From the NCBI GenBank assembly GCA_958433005.1, contig CAUAWV010000060.1:1-7023 (forward strand): a stretch of 7,023 nt of DNA. The letters run 5' to 3'. Positions 1-6,088 of the stretch are shown piece after piece. How positions within the stretch are numbered: the stretch's first letter is position 1; each line of letters begins with the position of its first letter. Under the pieces are notes generated by a model that was given only the letters and a program-made list of their open reading frames with translations, made no database searches and was not told where the DNA came from. The translations under genes were made by a program, and so were the position numbers. This DNA comes from an uncultured Collinsella sp. Lineage in GTDB: Bacteria > Actinomycetota > Coriobacteriia > Coriobacteriales > Coriobacteriaceae.

Positions 1-1035
1 TAGTTCCCTATCTGTTGCATTGGCAGCTGAAATAATATTGTGATCCGAAAGAATGAATAAGCAGTCTGGCCTAAGGATTTTATTGCTGAACAAATCTGTA
101 TTATGCGATGCGCAAAGCACTTGGCGTCCGGTCTGGGACTTAAAATAGTCAACGACCTTCTCGGCGAGATCGTGATGGTAGAATGCATCGAACTCGTCTA
201 CAAAAAGCAAGGACGGCACACTTGTAGCATGGAAATAATTAAACAGTCGCAGCAGCGCAACAGTGCCGCTTGAACAGTTTTCTACAAACGGAATAAGTCG
301 ACTTTTTTCAAAGTACAAAGCGATATCACCCGATGGCGTTTCACGCGCAGTAAGGCGTTCTCGAATTCCAAAGTCATTCAAAAAAGCCTGAAGCTCAGAA
401 ACCAAGTCATTCGAAATAACGTTTTCGGCGATGGTAGAGACAAGGTTACGGTCGTTCATATGTGCGTCGCCAATGGCATCCATTGACCGCGCAAACGTAT
501 AAAGCTTAAAAAGAGGCATTGCCCTCTCAAAAGGAATGTTATTGCACACATACGCCAAAACAGAAATGCCGGGAGATTTGAACTCCCAGTTCAATCGATC
601 GGCACCAATAGAAGCCAAATCGCCATCGAGCACTTTACCTGCACGGTGGTCGTAATCAAATGCAATCTTGCCGTTAACAGCCACTGTCTCACGAAGATAG
701 TCTGTTATCCCAGTCTTTTCGTAACGATAAGCAACTTCGTCATTCCCAAAGCGAAACGTGTAGGCGAAGCACGCCGACGTGACCCCATCAACTGCGCTGA
801 GGTAATTAGTTTTATTAGAATAGAAGATCCGACGCCCCACATTTGCTGAAATATCGAGAAGAGCATTGGAGAAATTTGTTTTGCCGACAGCGTTTTTACC
901 GTAGATAAGACCACAAGAAACGATGCCCTCATCGATGGCTGACGTATTGAATCTGTAGTCCCTGACATCGGTCAAATTGAAGGTAAATCTATGGGAGAAG
1001 TTTCGGAATCCCTCGACCTCAAAACGCGTTAGCAT
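1..1035 (-). CDS. AAA/ABC-type ATPase (RecF/OLD-like, AAA15-type), 3' end outside window
   Basis: 345 codons are open from ATG 1035 to the left edge, so the C-terminus is missing. The N-terminus (MLTRFEVEGFRNF) is the usual first strand of RecF/SMC-like ATPases. Walker A is GKNAVGKT (residues 46-53). An ABC-signature-like NCSSGT lies at 253-258. Walker B is LLFVDEF (276-282), with D280 and E281 as Mg-binding and catalytic candidates. CASHNTDL (308-315) provides the switch histidine H311. The start at 1035 is chosen because GGAGG (1041-1045) lies 5 nt upstream; an in-frame ATG at 1047 is possible but overlaps that site. Base composition is clearly AT-richer than thrS and the flavoprotein genes, which suggests transfer. 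Stand-alone ATPases of this type are often part of anti-phage or abortive-infection modules, sometimes with a TOPRIM, RloB-like or nuclease partner. Any partner would lie left of the window. The ATPase fold is well supported; the defence role is inference. Confidence 0.88.
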   Translation of the reverse strand, partial: MLTRFEVEGFRNFSHRFTFNLTDVRDYRFNTSAIDEGIVSCGLIYGKNAVGKTNFSNALLDISANVGRRIFYSNKTNYLSAVDGVTSACFAYTFRFGNDEVAYRYEKTGITDYLRETVAVNGKIAFDYDHRAGKVLDGDLASIGADRLNWEFKSPGISVLAYVCNNIPFERAMPLFKLYTFARSMDAIGDAHMNDRNLVSTIAENVISNDLVSELQAFLNDFGIRERLTARETPSGDIALYFEKSRLIPFVENCSSGTVALLRLFNYFHATSVPSLLFVDEFDAFYHHDLAEKVVDYFKSQTGRQVLCASHNTDLFSNKILRPDCLFILSDHNIISAANATDREL

Positions 1036-1047
1036 CGAAACCTCCAT

Positions 1048-1077
1048 GTTATACTTGCCGTAAGGTTTTTACGGCAA
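1048..1077 (-). promoter_or_regulatory. Candidate promoter of the AAA ATPase gene
   Basis: On the minus strand TTGCCG (1072-1077) is separated by 18 nt from TATAAC (1048-1053), a plausible -35/-10 pair. Transcription would start near 1041-1042, inside or just before the GGAGG at 1041-1045, giving an almost leaderless mRNA. Both hexamers lie inside the perfect inverted repeat 1041-1091, so the promoter is probably also the operator or is structurally constrained. The match is good, but the very short leader lowers confidence. Confidence 0.45.
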
Positions 1078-1084
1078 GTATAAC
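1055..1084 (+). promoter_or_regulatory. Mirror-image promoter-like sequence facing the pseudogene
   Basis: Because the region is a perfect inverted repeat, the plus strand carries the same arrangement: TTGCCG (1055-1060), 18 nt, TATAAC (1079-1084), followed by ATGGAGG. The ATG here opens only a short frame that soon meets a stop. The sequence would transcribe rightward toward the decayed gene at 1150. It may be a true divergent promoter or only the by-product of the palindrome. Confidence 0.3.
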
Positions 1085-1149
1085 ATGGAGGCGGCCCAGA
1101 GAGGTCGTCATAGTCGAAGTCCGGTTTTCCAGCGCGCAGCAACAGGAAC

Positions 1150-1623
1150 GTGAACGACGACGTCGTCAACCTACTGAAGTTCGCACCCAAAGAGACGTAT
1201 ATCGATGACCTGATGGACGGGCGCCTCTATATGAACGCAGTCGGATACTACCATGGACTACCCGGCGAGCAGGGCGATCCGTTGGAAGCGCCTTTATCAT
1301 AAGGGATGGGCATCTACGCCAACTGACTCTTGCCGATTTACTGCATGCTAACAATGCAAGAGAGCGAGATCGCAAACAATGTCGTCGTGACAACCAAGCG
1401 AATAGACGATGAGTTCAGGTGCGCCGACGGCCAGATCGGCACCGTGCGGCATGACCGCTTTGAGCGGCTGCTAAATAGGGAGACCGATTCTGGTATTCGT
1501 ATTTCTCTGAACGGCCCCGTCTTCAATGGCCCCCAACTCCACGCCCAACCTATGAGGCACTCCGAGGCATCACGCGCAACCTCACTATAAAAACGCCCAA
1601 ATATGCGTACCTTTTTGTGCAAC
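1150..1623 (+). pseudogene. Decayed gene of an unnamed hypothetical-protein family
   Basis: From GTG 1150 (AGGAA just upstream) frame 1 reads VNDDVVNLLKFAPKE, then DGRLYMNAVGYYHGL and GDPLEA, before an in-frame TAA (1300-1302). It continues GMGIYAN and meets TGA (1324-1326). It then resumes in the same frame as LPIYCMLTMQESEIANN and DGQIGTVRHDRFERLL. After about 1525-1550 the sensible reading moves to frame 3, which gives YEALRGITRNLTIKTPKYAY at about 1551-1610 and runs into the terminator region. Continuous protein-like sequence across two stops and a frameshift, with no normal C-terminus, marks a broken gene. I recognise the layout (LLKFG..., LYMN...YF, GDP.E, PIYCM, ..DRF) as that of small hypothetical proteins of unknown function, from memory only. 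No function is assigned. The 5' limit is uncertain. Confidence 0.65.
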
Positions 1624-1626
1624 AAA

Positions 1627-1651
1627 AAAAGCCGCTCAACCAGCGGCTTTT
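1627..1651. terminator. Bidirectional intrinsic terminator
   Basis: AAAAGCCGCT (1627-1636) and AGCGGCTTTT (1642-1651) form a 10-bp stem with loop CAACC. A-runs on the left and T-runs on the right make it work in both directions. On the minus strand it is a second terminator behind thrS, with seven Ts. On the plus strand it closes off the pseudogene. Confidence 0.85.
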
Positions 1652-1665
1652 CTTATTTGGGCATG

Positions 1666-1700
1666 AAAAAAGGCGACCGCCCGCGAGGACGATCGCCTTT
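1666..1700 (-). terminator. thrS intrinsic terminator
   Basis: Arms 1669-1679 and 1690-1700 pair (AAAGGCGA with TCGCCTTT, then one mismatch and two more pairs) around a 10-nt loop. Read on the minus strand, the stem ends in TTTTTT (1666-1671). It lies 22 nt past the thrS stop, in tandem with the hairpin at 1627-1651. Confidence 0.85.
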
Positions 1701-1722
1701 GTTAATTCTTGTATGGTTTGTG

Positions 1723-3486
<1,764 letters not shown>

Positions 3487-3512
3487 GGGTATGTTTTCTC
3501 CTCTCGGATGCC

Positions 3513-3556
3513 TGATGCAAGTGCGTGCGATGCGCTCGGCGTTTTAACTTGCATCA
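3513..3556. repeat. Inverted repeat in the thrS leader
   Basis: TGATGCAAGT (3513-3522) and ACTTGCATCA (3547-3556) are perfect 10-bp inverted copies separated by 24 nt. The upstream copy touches the -10 box and the predicted start site. It could be an operator, or a leader hairpin that starts at the mRNA 5' end. ThrRS in E. coli represses its own mRNA through tRNA-like leader structures, so autogenous control is one idea, but nothing here looks clearly like a tRNA-Thr anticodon arm. Confidence 0.5.
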
Positions 3557-3583
3557 TTATAGGCAGGTTGCCTTGGTATACAA
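3556..3583 (-). promoter_or_regulatory. thrS promoter
   Basis: On the minus strand the -10 is a perfect TATAAT (3556-3561), 16 nt after TTGTAT (3578-3583). Transcription would start near 3549, giving a leader of about 60 nt. That is too short for a T-box riboswitch, and no T-box sequence is seen. Confidence 0.7.
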
Positions 3584-3584
3584 G

Positions 3585-3615
3585 CGCCCGCCGCACCTTA
3601 ATGGCACGGCGGGCG
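3585..3615 (-). terminator. Hairpin after the zinc-ribbon gene, probable terminator
   Basis: A GC-rich stem has a 9-bp perfect core (CGCCCGCCG/CGGCGGGCG), extended to 13 pairs with two G-T pairs, and loop TTAAT. On the minus strand it is followed only by CTTGTAT, a weak U-run. It lies 100 nt past the stop of the 3716-4147 gene and directly before the thrS -35 box, so it would separate the two transcripts. Confidence 0.5.
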
Positions 3616-3715
3616 ATTTTCTACGCATGCTTCATCGTGTGGGGGCGGGTTGCGCGTGTGGCTTGCGCGGGACGCGCGGTGCCCGTGGCTTGCGGCCGGC
3701 CCGGCGATGGATGCG

Positions 3716-4147
3716 TTACTGAATGCGAGTTCGGCAGTAGGGGCAGACCTTCCAGTGCGCATCGAGCGGGCGATGGCAGCTGGGGCATACGTTGCGAACC
3801 TGGGTATCGCACACCGGGCAGACGACAAAGTCCTTCTCGATGGGCGCGCCGCACTGCGGGCAGGTGCCGTACTGGGCAAGCTGGCGCTCGCGCAGCGCCA
3901 TGTCCAGCTCCTGCTCCTCGCGGTCGGACGCGTAGGAGTGCGGGCGCAGGACCAGGTAGGCAATGAGGCCCACAAACGGGATGAGGGCGATGATGCCCCA
4001 TGCCACGTAGGCGCTGGCGCCGCGGCGGCGAGCGTCGATGAACACATAGACGACCGACAGCACATACAGGGCGACGATAAAGCCAACGAAGGCATAGACG
4101 ACGCCCATAAGCTGCGGCGACATGAGCTCGGAGATGTACTTGGACAT
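3716..4147 (-). CDS. Small membrane protein with C-terminal double zinc ribbon
   Basis: 143 aa from ATG 4147. This start is preferred because AAAGG lies about 8 nt upstream; a GTG at 4192 would add 15 residues but lacks such support. Two hydrophobic segments span residues 14-36 and 47-67, separated by the basic stretch DARRRG, an arrangement resembling the N-terminal membrane part of phospholipase D/cardiolipin synthase-like proteins. A charged linker (about 74-92) leads to four CxxC knuckles: C96/C99, C110/C113, C121/C124 and C135/C138. Together these match a double zinc ribbon (DZR-type) binding two metal ions. The zinc ribbons are probably cytoplasmic and may bind a protein or nucleic acid partner. 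The specific function is unknown. It lies upstream of thrS in the same direction but is separated from it by a hairpin and the thrS promoter. Confidence 0.85.
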   Translation of the reverse strand: MSKYISELMSPQLMGVVYAFVGFIVALYVLSVVYVFIDARRRGASAYVAWGIIALIPFVGLIAYLVLRPHSYASDREEQELDMALRERQLAQYGTCPQCGAPIEKDFVVCPVCDTQVRNVCPSCHRPLDAHWKVCPYCRTRIQ

Positions 4148-4164
4148 TACGGGTACCTTTCGGA

Positions 4165-4173
4165 ATATTAACA
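4165..4173 (-). promoter_or_regulatory. Possible extended -10 of the zinc-ribbon gene
   Basis: On the minus strand TGTTAATAT (4165-4173) has the TGn-hexamer form of an extended -10, with hexamer TAATAT. Transcription would start near 4158 and keep the AAAGG ribosome-binding site. No convincing -35 lies at 17 nt. TTGACC is present but too close. Confidence 0.3.
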
Positions 4174-4247
4174 GTCCGGTCAAGTTTACCACGGGGTTTG
4201 TTTATATGGGACCACGGCTAGGGGCGGGGCTGGTGCGGACACAAACA

Positions 4248-4462
4248 TCTCAATCTGTAACAGGCAGGAGTGGAATCCGGGTCTAGATGTTACAGAACGA
4301 GACACAGGGGTCCCTCCCCGACTTCAATCTCGATCTGTAACATCTTAGGCCCCAAAACCCCTCTTGCTGTTACAGATCGAGACATTCAAAATCCGCCGGA
4401 AGGTTTGTCTTGATCTGTAACATCTAGAACCCAAATCCTTGTCTAACTGTTACAGGTCGAGA
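4248..4462. repeat. Array of six alternating 15-bp half-sites with exact 40-bp step
   Basis: The consensus half-site is TCTCGATCTGTAACA. Forward copies start at 4248, 4328 and 4408. Reverse-complement copies start at 4288, 4368 and 4448. Every gap is exactly 25 nt, so the step is 40 bp and the forward copies repeat every 80 bp. The middle pair (4328-4342 with 4368-4382) is a perfect 15-bp inverted repeat. Each other copy has one change from consensus, always at positions 4-7; TCT and CTGTAACA are invariant in all six. The 25-nt gaps differ from one another. The array lies between divergently oriented genes. It could be a tandem REP/BIME-like palindromic element, a multi-site protein-binding array, or a chain of RNA hairpins. 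It contains no plausible gene. Confidence 0.92.
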
Positions 4463-4482
4463 CGAACGGTTGCCGTAGCTGT

Positions 4483-4528
4483 CGGCAGACGAGGTAGTCG
4501 ACGTTACCGGGTCTCACCTCGTCTGCCG
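4483..4528. repeat. 13-bp inverted repeat with 20-nt loop
   Basis: CGGCAGACGAGGT (4483-4495) is the exact reverse complement of 4516-4528. The loop contains the palindrome GTCGAC. No T-run follows on either side, so a standard intrinsic terminator is unlikely. It starts 20 nt beyond the repeat array and about 105 nt before the flavoprotein operon, so an operator or leader hairpin is possible. Confidence 0.8.
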
Positions 4529-4600
4529 TTGGCGGGTGTTGCGGGGCTGTTCGCCGCATTGCCGCCGCGCTGGGGGTGTGTAGACCGTAGGATAGTCATA

Positions 4601-4615
4601 TTGACAGCCTGTCAA
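4601..4615. promoter_or_regulatory. Operator-like palindrome upstream of the flavoprotein operon
   Basis: TTGACAGCCTGTCAA is a perfect palindrome of two 7-bp arms around one central C, 18 nt before the GTG start at 4633. TTGACA matches a -35 box, but no -10 fits before the gene, so a repressor or activator site is more likely. A weak -10-like TAGGAT (4588-4593) would place the transcription start at the palindrome. The regulator is not in the window. Confidence 0.5.
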
Positions 4616-4632
4616 CTTGTCTGGGAGGCACT

Positions 4633-6087
4633 GTGAGCGAAACGTTTGATATCGCGATTATCGGCGCGGGCATCACCGGATGCGCCATCGCGCGGCAGCT
4701 CGCGCGGTTTGACCTGTCCATTTGCGTAGTCGAGGCGGCTAACGATATTGCGTTGGGCGCGTCGAAGGCCAACGGCGGCCTGGTGCACGCCGGCTACGAT
4801 CCGGCGCCGGGCACCGTAAAGGCGCAGGTCAACGCCCTTGGCTGCGAGTTGTACGGTACATGGGCGCAGGAGCTGGGCTTTCTGTTCCGCCGCACCGGGT
4901 CGATGGTGTTGGGCTTTAGCGACGAGGACCGCGCACAACTGGAGCAGCTGCGGTGCAACGGCCTGGCCAACGGTGTGCCCGAGCTGTCGATTATCGGCCC
5001 CGAGCGCATCCACGAATTAGAGCCGCGCGCCAGTGCCGATGCAGCGTGCGCGTTGTGGTGCCCTTCGACCGGTTTTGTCGATCCGTTTGAGGTTGCCATC
5101 GCCGCGCTGGAGAACGCCGTGGCCAACGGGGTGACGTTTATGCGCTCCGCACCCGTGGAGGCGATTGAAGTCGCGGGCTCAGGCGACGACGCGCGCTTTA
5201 CGCTGGCGACCCCAGCTGGCGACGTGCGCTGTCGCTATCTAATCAACGCCGCAGGCAACGGCGCCGCGGACATCTCGCATATGGTCGGCGCCGAGGAGTT
5301 CCAGATGGTCTGGCGTCAGGGCAACATCGTGGTGCTGGACAAGGAACCGCGCACGCTCATGCCGCTCTACCCGGTGCCGACGCCGGTGTCCAAGGGCGTT
5401 ATCGTGACGGGCACCGTGCATGGCAATACTGTGATAACCGCCACGGCTGCCGTTCGCGAACCGGGCGACACGCAGACCTATGCGAGCGATGTGAACGCGC
5501 TGCTGACCGGCGCGCGCAAGCTGGTGCCCGATCTGGATACGCGCCGCGTGGTGCGCACATTTGCCGGCGGGCGTCCGGTCATTCAGGGGACGAACGACTT
5601 CTTTATTGGACAGTCAGCCGTGGTACCGGGGCTGTTCCAGGCGGCGGGCATTCAGTCGCCGGGTGTGGCAAGCGCGCCGGCCATTGCCGAGCGCATGGAA
5701 CAAGTCCTGCGCGATGCCGGCGTGGACCTGCACGAGCGGGCGGACTGGAACCCAATTCGCCGCGAGCCGGACGACTTTGACCGCGCACCGCTGGCGCGCA
5801 AGGAGGAGCTGACCGAGTCCGATCCCGCGTGGGGACAGATTATCTGCCGCTGCGAGACGGTGCCCGAGGCCGAGATTGTGGCCGCGATTCGACGCCAACC
5901 GGGCGCGGTTTCGGTCGAGGGCGTCAAGCGGCGCTGCCGTGCCGGCATGGGTCGGTGCCAGAGCGGCTTTTGCCAGAGCCGCGTGGTGGCGATTCTTGCC
6001 CGCGAGCTGGGCTGCGACCCCAGCGAAGTGCTGTTGGAAGATGCCGGATCTTGGTTGGTCGAGGGACCGCTGAAGGGGGTGCGCTAG
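4633..6087 (+). CDS. GlpA/LhgO-like FAD-dependent oxidoreductase with C-terminal BFD [2Fe-2S] domain
   Basis: 484 aa from GTG 4633, with GGGAGG (4623-4628) 4 nt upstream. Residues 6-35 are the FAD-binding Rossmann motif (IIGAGITGCAIA, G11/G13/G16). ASKANGGLVHAGYD (43-56) is typical of DAO-fold dehydrogenases of the GlpA and L-2-hydroxyglutarate oxidase type. AGGRPVIQG (311-319) and GLFQAAGIQSPGVASAPAIA (333-352) close the FAD fold. A BFD-like domain (about 402-460) has CRC (C405, C407) and the GRCQSGFC cysteines (C442, C447) as likely [2Fe-2S] ligands; C435 is extra. Family knowledge: such proteins in anaerobes oxidise glycerol-3-phosphate or a related 2-hydroxy compound and pass electrons through the cluster to a partner flavoprotein. 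The partner gene follows after one base, so the two are co-translated. The substrate is not settled: glpK is not in view and the protein is shorter than E. coli GlpA (542 aa). Confidence 0.9.
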   Translation: MSETFDIAIIGAGITGCAIARQLARFDLSICVVEAANDIALGASKANGGLVHAGYDPAPGTVKAQVNALGCELYGTWAQELGFLFRRTGSMVLGFSDEDRAQLEQLRCNGLANGVPELSIIGPERIHELEPRASADAACALWCPSTGFVDPFEVAIAALENAVANGVTFMRSAPVEAIEVAGSGDDARFTLATPAGDVRCRYLINAAGNGAADISHMVGAEEFQMVWRQGNIVVLDKEPRTLMPLYPVPTPVSKGVIVTGTVHGNTVITATAAVREPGDTQTYASDVNALLTGARKLVPDLDTRRVVRTFAGGRPVIQGTNDFFIGQSAVVPGLFQAAGIQSPGVASAPAIAERMEQVLRDAGVDLHERADWNPIRREPDDFDRAPLARKEELTESDPAWGQIICRCETVPEAEIVAAIRRQPGAVSVEGVKRRCRAGMGRCQSGFCQSRVVAILARELGCDPSEVLLEDAGSWLVEGPLKGVR

Positions 6088-6088
6088 G

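Larger units (their letters stand above)
1041..1091. repeat. Perfect 23-bp inverted repeat with 5-nt loop
   Basis: Arm 1041-1063 is the exact reverse complement of arm 1069-1091, with loop GGTTT (1064-1068). Each arm contains, from outside in, the CCTCC/GGAGG Shine-Dalgarno-like block, CATG, the -10-like TATAAC and the -35-like TTGCCG. As DNA it could be an operator or the footprint of an inversion. As RNA, in read-through transcripts entering from the right, it would bury the ATPase ribosome-binding site in a long stem. There is no U-run directly after it, so it is not a typical terminator. Confidence 0.9.

Noticed and set aside
705..968. 87-codon minus-strand frame inside the ATPase region
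   Set aside because: It overlaps the ATPase in another frame. The ATPase frame carries the Walker motifs and is open from 1035 to the edge.
1041..1091. Intrinsic terminator
   Set aside because: The stem is long but AT-rich, there is no U-run directly after either arm, and the arms contain promoter and ribosome-binding elements.
3487..3555. T-box riboswitch for thrS
   Set aside because: The predicted leader is only about 60 nt and contains no T-box consensus or terminator/antiterminator pair.
4248..4462. CRISPR array
   Set aside because: The repeats are only 15 bp and alternate in orientation, gaps are 25 nt, and no cas genes are present.
4601..4606. TTGACA as the -35 box of the flavoprotein operon
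   Set aside because: A -10 at 16-18 nt would fall on the ribosome-binding site (GGGAGG), which has no -10 resemblance.
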